From Riemerella anatipestifer ATCC 11845 = DSM 15868 (GTDB lineage Bacteria; Bacteroidota; Bacteroidia; Flavobacteriales; Weeksellaceae), in contig NC_017045.1 in NCBI RefSeq assembly GCF_000252855.1, forward strand, positions 248,001-312,000: a DNA stretch of 64,000 nt. The letters run 5' to 3'. Within the stretch, counting starts at the first letter, position 1. Every line of letters starts with the position of its first letter. The notes beneath the pieces were generated by a model that saw nothing but the letters and a program-made list of their open reading frames with translations, ran no database searches and was not told where the DNA came from. Made by a program: the position numbers and the translations under genes. Shown here piece after piece: positions 33,478 to 41,870 of the stretch.

Positions 33478-34050
33478 TTATTTAGCTGTAAAACTTACTT
33501 GCAAATCCATATCGTCTTTGATGACTACATCTTTCATAGAAGATTGGTAAGCTATATCCCACTTTTGTCTATCAATAGAGAACTTATCCGAAGTTAAGGA
33601 AACTCCCTCTTTGTTTACGCTTACCTTTGCAGGGAAAGTTACGGTATTGGTTTTGCCCTTTACGGTAAGTGCTCCCGTAACAAGGTAGTTGTAATCTGCC
33701 TTTCCTGTCTTTTTAAGAGAAGTGATTTTAAAACTCCCCGTAGGATATTTTTCTACTTCAAAAAAATCTCCATTTTTAAGGTGGTCATTCAGTTTGGTTT
33801 GGCGTTCTCCTGTGAGATCGGTCGCGTTGATGCTTGTCATATCCAAAACGAAAGTACCTCCTGCAAGTTGGTTTTTCTTTAGTACCACAGTACCATTTTT
33901 TAGATTTAGTGTTCCATTGTGAGAGGAAGCGTCGGATTTCATCACCTTATAGCCCCACCAGTTAATATTGGCTTTTTCTACTTTTAGATTTTTGGTCTGA
34001 GCTGTAAGTAGCCCACCTGCCATAACGAATAATAATGCTATTTTTTTCAT
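33478..34050 (-). CDS. YceI family periplasmic protein
   Basis: A 190-residue secreted protein of the YceI (lipocalin-like, isoprenoid-binding) family. A signal peptide with cleavage after GGLLTA leaves Gln. The domain opens INWWGYKVMKSDASSHNGTL, a variant of the usual WxxxK..SSSHxG opening, and shows GTFVLDMTSINATDL, HLKNGDFFEVEKYPTGSFKI and the closing VVIKDDMDLQVSFTA. YceI proteins bind long polyisoprenoids or are induced by base or stress. A box TATATTTG (34079-34072) lies 21 bp before the ATG. It is monocistronic. Confidence 0.9.
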   Translation of the reverse strand: MKKIALLFVMAGGLLTAQTKNLKVEKANINWWGYKVMKSDASSHNGTLNLKNGTVVLKKNQLAGGTFVLDMTSINATDLTGERQTKLNDHLKNGDFFEVEKYPTGSFKITSLKKTGKADYNYLVTGALTVKGKTNTVTFPAKVSVNKEGVSLTSDKFSIDRQKWDIAYQSSMKDVVIKDDMDLQVSFTAK

Positions 34051-34071
34051 TGTTTAATGATTTTACTAATG

Positions 34072-34079
34072 CAAATATA
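34072..34079 (-). promoter_or_regulatory. -7 element for yceI-like gene
   Basis: Minus strand TATATTTG fits TAnnTTTG; ATG at 34050 follows after 21 bases. Confidence 0.4.
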
Positions 34080-34120
34080 CATTTATTCTAATTCTAAATT
34101 ATTGACCTATGTTAAGAAAT

Positions 34121-35191
34121 TTAGAAATTGAGGTTCATAATATCTAAGCCGATTTGTATTCCGTTTTTAGAAGGGATAAGAGCGTCATCGTTGAATATTG
34201 GAGTAAAGTCTTTTTTAATAAAAAGATTGAAACTTCCATAACCTAGACTAAATTTAGCTCCGAACAAAAACGAATTTACACCATAATCCACTTTGTTTTG
34301 GTATTTTTTGAACTGTCCGCCTTCGTTGTAATATTTCACTTTAATTAAACTTCTTAGGTTGATGCCTCCGTAAGCTCCAAAGCCTATACGCCATTGTTTT
34401 TTGCTATTATCTAGATAAGATTTCCCTTTGTATTCTGTATAGCTAGGGTTCAGCACATACTGAAACTCTACAGGAAATGTAAGATAGGCGTGGCGTAGTT
34501 TGGAGCGTTTTAAAGAGCCTTCTTGGAATTCTGATAGTTGGAGATGTCTATTTTCTTGTTGAAAAACTAGAGGATGTTTCGGCATATAGGTATCTGATCT
34601 ATATGCTAATCCGTAACGAATGAATAATGGACTGGTGGTATTGCCTATTTGTCTTTCCTTTCTGGCTTGTATTTCAAAGCTGTGAGAATTGCCTATACGC
34701 ATATTAGAAGTGGTTTCAAACGGATTAAGACTTCCTGTATTTTCAGTTAGGTTGAGAAAGGCGTAGGAGACAGATATACTAGATTTTTTAAGCAATGACG
34801 CTGGGGTTTTCTTTTTGCTAGATTTAATATCTATGCTGTTTTTTCTTATGACAAAAAAGCCTCTTATAGTATCATTTTTAGGAGAAAGTACTCTGTGTCT
34901 TACCTGTTCTTTAGTAAATTCTTCTAAAGTTTTTTTCTCTTCTTGGATTTTGGTGTTAATGCGTTGTTCGTACTTACGGGCAATTTCTGACTTTTGGTTC
35001 AAAAGGTTTTCGTGTGAAAGTTTTTTTTCGGAATAAAGAATTTCCAAAGAATCTATTTCTTTATTCATAAGCTGTTTTTCCGATAGTACAATGCTATCTA
35101 CTTTTTTGCTGTAAGTTTTCAGTTTGTTTTCCTGAGCAAATGCCATAGCAGCGCATACTATGGTGCTAAATAATAAAATTTGAGTTTTCAT
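34121..35191 (-). CDS. Secreted protein with coiled coil and beta-barrel-like C-terminus, third gene of the sigma-factor operon
   Basis: A 356-residue protein of unknown function. A signal peptide (cleavage after AAMAFA) leaves Gln. Residues ~25-95 are highly charged and heptad-like (SEKQLMNKEIDSLEILYSEK and RINTKIQEEKKTLEEF), indicating a coiled coil. From ~140 on it has alternating strands (ISVSYAFLNLTENTG, FIRYGLAYRSD, WRIGFGAYGGINLRS) and ends IQIGLDIMNLNF with a C-terminal Phe, a typical outer-membrane barrel end. It lies downstream of the anti-sigma factor with 31 bp spacing and probably belongs to the same transcript. It may be a surface-stress sensor or effector; this is inference. 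Confidence 0.65.
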   Translation of the reverse strand: MKTQILLFSTIVCAAMAFAQENKLKTYSKKVDSIVLSEKQLMNKEIDSLEILYSEKKLSHENLLNQKSEIARKYEQRINTKIQEEKKTLEEFTKEQVRHRVLSPKNDTIRGFFVIRKNSIDIKSSKKKTPASLLKKSSISVSYAFLNLTENTGSLNPFETTSNMRIGNSHSFEIQARKERQIGNTTSPLFIRYGLAYRSDTYMPKHPLVFQQENRHLQLSEFQEGSLKRSKLRHAYLTFPVEFQYVLNPSYTEYKGKSYLDNSKKQWRIGFGAYGGINLRSLIKVKYYNEGGQFKKYQNKVDYGVNSFLFGAKFSLGYGSFNLFIKKDFTPIFNDDALIPSKNGIQIGLDIMNLNF

Positions 35192-35222
35192 AATGTGATA
35201 AGTTTTTAATCTAAATTTTATA

Positions 35223-35897
35223 TTATTTTTCTTTTGAATACACTTTTACACCGAGAATTTCCACTTCTTTGGGTTCTTTAATTTCAATAGGGAAGGCAGA
35301 TTCTTTAGTGTTTTTATCATCTACTTTTCCAAGTTTAGATTTACTTTCTGATTGATTTCTCTTTTCTTTGCCTATTTCTCTGCCAAAAAGCAATAGGTCT
35401 GCTGTTACATAAGTTTCTTCCTTTTTTTGTTCAGTCGATTTAGCTAAAACTTCAGAATTAGATGGAGTATTTCCTAAATTTTTTATTCTTAAACTATCTT
35501 TATGTGCAAAGTTATTTTTAGCAATAGCTTGATAATTATTTTTTTCTACTTTTAGTTGATGTTTAATTTCTGTTTCAAAATTTCCTTCTATTAGTAAATT
35601 TTCTTGTGGAGTGGTGCTTTCGGTAGTACTTTCCACTGATGTTTTTGTAGTGGTAGTTGGATTAGAAACAATAGCGTTGTTATGCTCTGGAATGCTAGGT
35701 GTATTTAATTTCCATAATAAACTTCCAAGGCTGACTAAAACTAAAAACACAGCAGCATATCTCATCATTTTTTTGATGCTGAAGATAGGAGTTGTTTTTT
35801 CGTTTGTTTCTAATTTTTCTTCTAGCTTTTCCCATAGCATAGGAGAAGGCTTTTCGGAAAGGTTTTCGTAGCTATGCTTTAAATTTTTATTTTCCAT
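35223..35897 (-). CDS. Putative anti-sigma factor, single-pass membrane protein
   Basis: A 224-residue protein with a short cytoplasmic N-terminus (LKHSYENLSEKPSPMLWEKL, the kind of helix that holds an ECF sigma factor), one membrane helix (YAAVFLVLVSLGSLLWKL, about residues 47-65) and a low-complexity Ser/Thr/Asn-rich periplasmic part. It overlaps the sigma factor gene by 11 bp, the usual sign of a sigma/anti-sigma pair. It has no recognised zinc-finger (ZAS) motif HxxxCxxC, so it is a divergent type. The extracytoplasmic signal is unknown. Confidence 0.72.
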   Translation of the reverse strand: MENKNLKHSYENLSEKPSPMLWEKLEEKLETNEKTTPIFSIKKMMRYAAVFLVLVSLGSLLWKLNTPSIPEHNNAIVSNPTTTTKTSVESTTESTTPQENLLIEGNFETEIKHQLKVEKNNYQAIAKNNFAHKDSLRIKNLGNTPSNSEVLAKSTEQKKEETYVTADLLLFGREIGKEKRNQSESKSKLGKVDDKNTKESAFPIEIKEPKEVEILGVKVYSKEK

Positions 35898-36429
35898 AAG
35901 ATTGTTTTTGAGTGATGAATTCTTTGAGCCACTTTTTAGCTTTATTAAATTGACTTTTGCTAGTTCCTTCTTTTATGTTGAGGATTTCTGCAATTTCGGA
36001 GTGTTTTTTTTCTTCAAACACATACAGATTAAATACAAGTTTATAGCCCAATGGCATTTCTGATAACAACTCTTCTATCGGAATATCCAATAAATGATTT
36101 TGTGTTTCTGTATCTTCTGGTTCGTCTTGTAGGTCATCGTTAATATCTTTCTCTATGTATAAAATGTGTTTCTGTTTTCGTACGATGCTAATGGCTTCAT
36201 TTATAACAATTCTTCTTAACCAAAAAGGAAAAAACTCTGCTCCCTTACAAGTATCTATTTTAGTGAAAACAGTATAAAAAGCCTTTAATAAAGCATCTTC
36301 CGCATCGGATAAATTGTTAGTGTAAGATTTTGCTATGGCTAACATTTTACCCGAAAAAGCATCATAAACTTGCTTTTGTGCCAGTCGGTTGTTTTGTTTT
36401 AATAAGTTAAAAATCTCTTTTGAAATCAC
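35887..36429 (-). CDS. RNA polymerase sigma factor, ECF subfamily
   Basis: A 180-residue sigma-70 family protein with region 2 (RLAQKQVYDAFSGKMLAIAK, TNNLSDAEDALLKAFYTVF) and region 4 (LPLGYKLVF-like SEMPLGYKLVFNLYVFEE, then HSEIAEILNIKEGTSKSQFNKAKKWL, here a helix-turn-helix). Regions 1 and 3 are missing, as in ECF factors. It heads an operon with the anti-sigma protein and a secreted protein. ECF factors of this group often regulate their own operon. No target promoter is evident. Confidence 0.92.
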   Translation of the reverse strand: MISKEIFNLLKQNNRLAQKQVYDAFSGKMLAIAKSYTNNLSDAEDALLKAFYTVFTKIDTCKGAEFFPFWLRRIVINEAISIVRKQKHILYIEKDINDDLQDEPEDTETQNHLLDIPIEELLSEMPLGYKLVFNLYVFEEKKHSEIAEILNIKEGTSKSQFNKAKKWLKEFITQKQSYGK

Positions 36430-36500
36430 GGTTATTAGTTTCTTCTATTCATAAGACGGCAAAATAATAAAAAGGTTGCCTCATCTGAAAATTAAAAAAT

Positions 36501-36531
36501 AAAAAAAGTCATCAAAAATTTTTGATGACTT
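36501..36531 (-). terminator. Terminator after the subtilase gene
   Basis: A 13-base perfect inverted repeat AAGTCATCAAAAA (36506-36518) with TTTTTGATGACTT (36519-36531), with A-tract 36501-36507 that reads as U-run on the minus strand. It is nearly loopless, so the central A/T bases must open. Confidence 0.72.
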
Positions 36532-36560
36532 CTATTGATTAAAATAAAACTAAGAAAATA

Positions 36561-38252
36561 TTATTTTCTCACTCTCTTTTTTGTAGTTGTTTTAGTTGCT
36601 TTTGGCGTTTCTGACTTCTGAGTAGTTTTGTAGAAATTATTGTAAGCATATTCTGCAGCTTTGTAAGTATCTATAACGCCACCTGCTCTAGAAATTAAAT
36701 CAAAACGATTGTTAGTATTTGAGTTAATCATAGCATTTACGGTAGATTTATTAGCCGTTTTTACTAATGACTCTATAATCTGCTCTGGAGTAAGGTTAGG
36801 CATATAAGCCAAAAGCACCGCCGCTGCACCTGCTACTACTGGCGAAGCCATAGAAGTACCTTGTAGATATTCGTATTTACCATCTGGAACTGTAGAGTAA
36901 ATTTTATCTCCAGGAGCAAATACATCTACCATTTTACCATTGTAGTTAGAGAAACCAGCTCTTAGAAACTCATTGTCATTTGTACTAGCTCCAACTACTA
37001 TCATGTTGTTTATGAAAGGTTTTTCATCAGTTGGTTTGTAGAAGTTAGTAGGATAGTACACATTTTCTTCTATGTTTTCGTTTTCGTTACCTGCAGCTTT
37101 TACAAGGAGTACTCCTTTTTCTTGAGCGTATTTAAAGGCGTCCCAAACATATTTTTTGCCTGGAGAAACAGGTTTCCCAAAGCTCATGTTTAAGATTTTA
37201 GCTCCATTATCTACAGCATATCTAATAGCATTAGCCACATCTTTATCTCTTTCGTCTCCGTCTGGTACCGCTCTTACGGTCATTATCTTAGCTACCTTAG
37301 ATGCTACACCATACTGTACTTCTTTACCATGAGGATATCCAGCAATAATACCAGCCACATGAGTTCCGTGCTGAGCATCTGGACCTTCGTAATGGTTGTT
37401 ACCGTAGTACTTTTCAGAATAGTCTTCGTAGTTATCTCCTACGATTTCTTGTCTTGTATCAAAATCTAGATTATATTGCTTGGTGGCCTGCGTTTCAAAA
37501 TGCTTTAAAGCATCGTTAATCTCTTTGCTTAAAGTTTCTTCTACTTCTTTAGAAGTTTTGCCTTGCATTTCTTTAGATGCTGCCATTTGGTTGAGTATCT
37601 GCAAATACATTGCTTCCTCTTGAGAAGTAGGTTTTATAGTAGCTAAATTTTCTGCAGTTAAAGTTTTATCTCCTAGAACTTTAGCAATGGCAGAAATTCT
37701 AGATTTAAACTGAGAGTAGTATTGGAAACTTTGTTGAGCTTCAATTCCTTTTTTGTTGAAAATCTCTTTGGATTTCATATACATTTCAAACTCTTCAGGC
37801 ATTTGAGCTTGATTAGCTTTGTTTTTAGAAGAGTCATCACCTTCAAAGATAGGCTTGTATTTCTTAACCACTCTAGTTACTTCTAGATTATCTACATCTA
37901 CATCGGCTGTTCTTCCTCCCATAAAATTCCAACCGTGGATATCGTCTATGTAACCATTACCATCATCATCTATCCCATTATTAGGAACTTCATTAGGGTT
38001 TTTCCACATATTTTTTGCCAATCCTGGGTGGTCTACTTCTACGCCACTATCTAATACACCTACAACCACAGTTTTAGGCTTTAAACCTTTAGATTCTAAA
38101 AATTTATAGGCATTGTTGGTATTTACTCCATAAACATTAGTCGCGGAGAAATCTTTGTGATACCAAGTTTCTGTGTCTTTATCTCTTTTTTCTTGTGCTA
38201 AAGTTAAATTCAGTCCTGCTAGAAATAAAGCAGCAATCATTATTTTCTTCAT
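36561..38252 (-). CDS. Secreted subtilisin-like (S8) serine protease with long insert
   Basis: A 563-residue protease with signal peptide (cleavage after LNLTLA, mature Gln). The triad is Asp68 (VVVGVLDSGVEVDH), His295 (AQHGTHVAGIIAG) and Ser467 (QGTSMASPVVAGA), with oxyanion Asn389 (KAAGNE). Asp and His are 227 residues apart instead of the usual 30-50 because of a ~170-residue helical charged insert (about 115-285). A short C-terminal region ends in a basic Lys/Thr tail (KATKTTTKKRVRK); I see no type IX sorting domain, so it is probably periplasmic or retained. It is monocistronic with its own terminator. Confidence 0.92.
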   Translation of the reverse strand: MKKIMIAALFLAGLNLTLAQEKRDKDTETWYHKDFSATNVYGVNTNNAYKFLESKGLKPKTVVVGVLDSGVEVDHPGLAKNMWKNPNEVPNNGIDDDGNGYIDDIHGWNFMGGRTADVDVDNLEVTRVVKKYKPIFEGDDSSKNKANQAQMPEEFEMYMKSKEIFNKKGIEAQQSFQYYSQFKSRISAIAKVLGDKTLTAENLATIKPTSQEEAMYLQILNQMAASKEMQGKTSKEVEETLSKEINDALKHFETQATKQYNLDFDTRQEIVGDNYEDYSEKYYGNNHYEGPDAQHGTHVAGIIAGYPHGKEVQYGVASKVAKIMTVRAVPDGDERDKDVANAIRYAVDNGAKILNMSFGKPVSPGKKYVWDAFKYAQEKGVLLVKAAGNENENIEENVYYPTNFYKPTDEKPFINNMIVVGASTNDNEFLRAGFSNYNGKMVDVFAPGDKIYSTVPDGKYEYLQGTSMASPVVAGAAAVLLAYMPNLTPEQIIESLVKTANKSTVNAMINSNTNNRFDLISRAGGVIDTYKAAEYAYNNFYKTTQKSETPKATKTTTKKRVRK

Positions 38253-38306
38253 TGTTTTCTATTTTTTAAGACTTATATAATACCGACTTTCAAGTATTAT
38301 ACCATT

Positions 38307-38915
38307 TTAATTTTTTAGTTTAACATTTCTAATATAAGTCGTGGCTTCTGGACCAATGTTACAGATTAAATCTAAAATAGATAAATCTTCTAAAAACCCT
38401 AACTTATCAGAAAAGGTTTGATAATATTCGTTTACTTCATAAGAAGTAGGCTGTTTGGCAGAAAAGCAGTCTCTATAATCTTCTCCTTCAATTTCTTTCT
38501 CGTAGCTTTCGGAAAGCTGAAAGGTTTTATCTGTCTTTAAAATATCTTGAATTACTTCTAGAGCCTTTAAATTAAAATCTTTTAAATAAGTTTCTTTAGA
38601 TTGAAATATTTTTTCCAGTTTAGACTCATAAAACTCAAAATAAGGCGAAGTCTGGTAAGCTATTTTTATAGATTTCCAATGCAAACTCTGCCAATTTTCG
38701 TCATAGGAAATTTCCAAATCTTTCAAAGCTCTTTTCCCATTATGTTTTATTGGAATACTAAGGGATAGTTTACCATTAGCACCATAAATATTAGCTCTAT
38801 TTCTGTAGGTTTGTTTTGGAAAGTTTTCGTGTTGTTCTAGAATTATAGGTTCTTCCGACAAAAACTCTGACCACCAAGAAATAGGAGGGAGGTAAAACAA
38901 AGGTAATAGTTTCAT
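38307..38915 (-). CDS. WbqC family protein
   Basis: A 202-residue cytoplasmic protein. It opens LFYLPPISWWSEFL, with FPKQTYRNRANIYGANGKLS and SIPIKHNGKRALKDLEISY and SYFEFYESKLEKIF-type segments (here SPYFEFYESKLEKIF), all typical of WbqC. Members are found in O-antigen and polysaccharide loci and linked to sugar or thiol transfer, but the activity is not defined. Its start codon directly follows the lepB stop (38916), so it is the last gene of the lepB unit. Confidence 0.86.
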   Translation of the reverse strand: MKLLPLFYLPPISWWSEFLSEEPIILEQHENFPKQTYRNRANIYGANGKLSLSIPIKHNGKRALKDLEISYDENWQSLHWKSIKIAYQTSPYFEFYESKLEKIFQSKETYLKDFNLKALEVIQDILKTDKTFQLSESYEKEIEGEDYRDCFSAKQPTSYEVNEYYQTFSDKLGFLEDLSILDLICNIGPEATTYIRNVKLKN

Positions 38916-40526
38916 CTAGTCGTCTTTTTTCTTTTTGAATAATTTAGAAATATACTCCCAACCGAAAAATAATCCAAGAATGATAGCAGCTATCCACCAA
39001 TAAGAAGTTTTGTTAGCCTCTCCTGTATTAGTAGCTTTAAACATTCTGTCCCATCTTATTTTTTTAGGTCCTTCATCAAAGACACCTTGCAAGCTCATCC
39101 AAGTAAACATTGGTTTTCCTACAATGTATTCTTCTGGTACAAATCCGAAAAATCTTGCGTCTAACGAAGCATCACGGTTATCACCCATCATAAAGTAATA
39201 ATCTTGTTTGATGGTGTACTCATTAGCTTCTTTACCATTGATGTAAATTTTCCCGTTTTTGTTCTCTAGTTTATTATGTTCATATTTAGAAATAATCCAT
39301 TGGTATTCAGGAAGTGTTTCTTGATTGATTTTTACCACATCACCTTTTTTAGGAATTCTAATAGGTCCGTACCAGTCTTGATTCCAGTTTTTATTGATTG
39401 GGAAAATGGTATTAGTGGTATCAATTTTAGTCTGTTGAGGATTAAGGTAAGAAATTGTTTTTTCACCTTTTTCAGAAAGTATTTCTTCCGCTTTTACAAA
39501 TTCAGGGAGTTGTTTAATATCTGCTAATAACTTATCTGTAAGCCCTTGGAAATGGTAAACATAGCCATCAGTAGTAGCTCCTTCTTGTAAAGGTAAATAT
39601 CCCAAACGATTCCAAAGTTGATTAACATCTATCTGCTGAGAAGTATATACAAGATAAGAAACTTGGTTTTCTTGGTCGCCCAGAATAACCTCTGGCTTAC
39701 CATTGATGAAAAGTCTCCCTTTTTTAACCTCTAAGACATCACCGCCTACAGCTACACATCTTTTCACATAGGCATCTTTTCGGTCTATAGCGGTATGCAC
39801 AGAATCTTGTGGATAGTTGAATACCACAATATCATTACGCTCTACTTTCTCCCAACCAGGTAGTCTAAAATAAGGTAATTTAACGGTTTCTACATAAGAC
39901 TTAGGGTCGTCTTTTGGATTTTTAGGTTCTCCCGTATCTATTATTGTTCCTTGCAAAAATGGTATAGCTAAAGGTCTCATCGGCATTCTGTAGCCATAGT
40001 TGAGTTTATTAACAAACAAGAAATCTCCCACTAACAAAGTACGCTCCATAGATCCCGTAGGAATACCAAACGGCTGAGTAATGAAAGTATGTATTACTGT
40101 AGCAAACACTGCCGCAAAGGTAATAGAACCTAAGAAAGATTCTTTTTTCTCTTCTTTTTCTTCTCCACTTAGATAGAAGGTATCTTTTTCTTCAATTTCA
40201 GTTTTAGGACTGTAGTTAACCGTTGCCATATAGATAAATGGCAATACTACCGTAAGAATTTGACTTACAATATCTGTTTTCCCGAACTTCTTCATAAGAT
40301 GTAAGTGAAAAACAGACATCATAATAGGACCTACAATAGGGAAGTAGGATAATACTACCCACCATTTCGGCTGTTCGGTTTCTTTTAAAACTATAAAGTA
40401 GTTATAAAATGGTATAAAAGCAAAAATAGGATTGTATCCCATTTTCTTAAACAGTTTCCATGTAGAAACACCCATTAGTACAGAAAGAATGAGTACAAAA
40501 ACGGTATATTTTAATATATAATCCAT
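38916..40526 (-). CDS. lepB: Signal peptidase I
   Basis: A 536-residue type I signal peptidase that cleaves exported pre-proteins at the outer face of the inner membrane. Catalytic Ser159 lies in FGIPTGSMERTLLVGDFLF and Lys255 in DAYVKRCVAVGGDVLEV; the later boxes are GRLFINGKP and GDNRDASLDARFFGFVPEEYI. It has an N-terminal stretch of three or four membrane helices (residues 1-105) and a C-terminal helix (YWWIAAIILGLFFGWEYI). It is much larger than E. coli LepB, with an insert of ~150 residues between boxes, as in other Bacteroidota. It is in the dapB-lepB-wbqC run. The many signal peptides with mature Gln in this window are its presumed substrates. Confidence 0.95.
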   Translation of the reverse strand: MDYILKYTVFVLILSVLMGVSTWKLFKKMGYNPIFAFIPFYNYFIVLKETEQPKWWVVLSYFPIVGPIMMSVFHLHLMKKFGKTDIVSQILTVVLPFIYMATVNYSPKTEIEEKDTFYLSGEEKEEKKESFLGSITFAAVFATVIHTFITQPFGIPTGSMERTLLVGDFLFVNKLNYGYRMPMRPLAIPFLQGTIIDTGEPKNPKDDPKSYVETVKLPYFRLPGWEKVERNDIVVFNYPQDSVHTAIDRKDAYVKRCVAVGGDVLEVKKGRLFINGKPEVILGDQENQVSYLVYTSQQIDVNQLWNRLGYLPLQEGATTDGYVYHFQGLTDKLLADIKQLPEFVKAEEILSEKGEKTISYLNPQQTKIDTTNTIFPINKNWNQDWYGPIRIPKKGDVVKINQETLPEYQWIISKYEHNKLENKNGKIYINGKEANEYTIKQDYYFMMGDNRDASLDARFFGFVPEEYIVGKPMFTWMSLQGVFDEGPKKIRWDRMFKATNTGEANKTSYWWIAAIILGLFFGWEYISKLFKKKKDD

Positions 40527-40558
40527 TGGTTTATTTTTTTATTGAATTTAATCATTAT

Positions 40559-41257
40559 TTATTGAAATAGAACATCTTTCATACTGAAGTTTCCTTGCTT
40601 GCCTATAATCCACTCGGAAGCAATTACAGCCCCTAGTGCAAATCCATTTCGGTTAAAAGCAGTATGTTTTATTTCAATTTCATCAACTTCGGAACGATAG
40701 AACACACTGTGAGTACCAGGTACTTCGTCTTCTCTTATGGCTGTAATGCCTAAGGCTTTATCTTTAGTTTCGTCTAGTTTCCAACTGTCAAAATCAGTAT
40801 GTTTTATAATGCCTTCTGCTAAGCTAATTGCCGTGCCACTAGGAGCATCTTTTTTGTGGGTATGATGAATTTCTTCTAACTGACAACCGTATTCTCCAAA
40901 GTTATTCATTAGTTGAGCAAGTCTTTCATTTAGTTCAAAAAATAAATTAACTCCAAGACTAAAGTTAGACCCATATAAAAATGCAGTTTTGTTGCCTTCT
41001 GCTATTTTTTCTATTTCAGGCTTTCTTTCTAACCACCCTGTTGTACCACAAACTACAGGAATATTAAGTTCAAGACAAGTTTTGATATTTTCGAAAGCGA
41101 CTTCTGGATTAGAAAATTCTATTACCACATCGGGCTGATTAAGATTTTCTAGGGTAGGAGATTCATTAAGCCTAGCGACCACTTGATGTCCTCTTTGGGT
41201 GGCTATTTGGTCTATAATTTTCCCCATTTTACCATATCCTACTAGTGCAATTTTCAT
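40559..41257 (-). CDS. dapB: 4-hydroxy-tetrahydrodipicolinate reductase
   Basis: DapB reduces HTPA with NAD(P)H to tetrahydrodipicolinate, on the way to meso-diaminopimelate for peptidoglycan and lysine. The 232-residue protein has the Rossmann motif LVGYGKMGKII (residues 4-14), the CGTTGW strand, the catalytic EIHHTHKKDAPSGTA (His-x-x-Lys-x-x-SGTA) and the C-terminal EIKHTAFNRNGFALGA. It is slightly shorter than the ~270-residue proteobacterial form. dapD is separated at 56349. Confidence 0.95.
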   Translation of the reverse strand: MKIALVGYGKMGKIIDQIATQRGHQVVARLNESPTLENLNQPDVVIEFSNPEVAFENIKTCLELNIPVVCGTTGWLERKPEIEKIAEGNKTAFLYGSNFSLGVNLFFELNERLAQLMNNFGEYGCQLEEIHHTHKKDAPSGTAISLAEGIIKHTDFDSWKLDETKDKALGITAIREDEVPGTHSVFYRSEVDEIEIKHTAFNRNGFALGAVIASEWIIGKQGNFSMKDVLFQ

Positions 41258-41269
41258 AAGTTTTGTTTT

Positions 41270-41866
41270 TTAAAATCTATAATTGAGTGAAAACCCTAAT
41301 TTTCCGTTTTGTAAGCCCCATTGGTCACTGAGTAGAGTAGGAGCAATGGCTAAATCTGGGTCGTTTCTTTGTTCGTGTAGATGAGCGTCCACAACGGCAT
41401 CAATAATATTAAGTATGTAAATTCCTGCCGAAATGGCGATGGCATAATCTCTTTGGCGTTTCATACGGTCTTGCGTATTTCCAAGAACGGTAGCATCTAC
41501 ACCACTAATGCCAGAAAATTCGTGCGGCTGATTGTTAAGCTCTGCTACAAAGGCTTTTCGGTAGCGTTCGTAATTGTTTTGATTCCAAATGGCAATGCCC
41601 ACGCTAGTACCTACCGCACCCCATACAATAGGGATTTTCCAATATTTTTTGTTGTAATACTGCCCTAAACCTGGTAACACCGCAGAATAAAGCCCTGAAA
41701 GTGTGGGATTGTAAGTTTTGAGAATAGATTTATTAGCATTAGCTTTTTCTATTTCTTGTACTACCTCAGTCTCTGTTTTGGAAATATGAAGAGTATCTAC
41801 ATTAGTGTTCTGAGCTAACCCTAGCGAAACGAATAATAAAGCTAAAAAACTAAAAACCTTAGACAT
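41270..41866 (-). CDS. DUF5683 secreted/membrane protein
   Basis: I start at 41866 (198 residues), where a signal peptide begins (MSKVFSFLALLFVSLGLA, mature Gln); an upstream ATG at 41887 would overlap parB and put seven residues before it. The conserved part is PTLSGLYSAVLPGLGQYYNKKYWKIPIVWGAVG, a DUF5683 signature of glycine/aromatic-rich hydrophobic hairpins (only the core GLYSAVLPGLGQYYNKKYWK matters). It follows parB with 4 bp and precedes dapB, a common order in Bacteroidota. Function is unknown. Confidence 0.84.
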   Translation of the reverse strand: MSKVFSFLALLFVSLGLAQNTNVDTLHISKTETEVVQEIEKANANKSILKTYNPTLSGLYSAVLPGLGQYYNKKYWKIPIVWGAVGTSVGIAIWNQNNYERYRKAFVAELNNQPHEFSGISGVDATVLGNTQDRMKRQRDYAIAISAGIYILNIIDAVVDAHLHEQRNDPDLAIAPTLLSDQWGLQNGKLGFSLNYRF

Positions 41867-41870
41867 TAAA

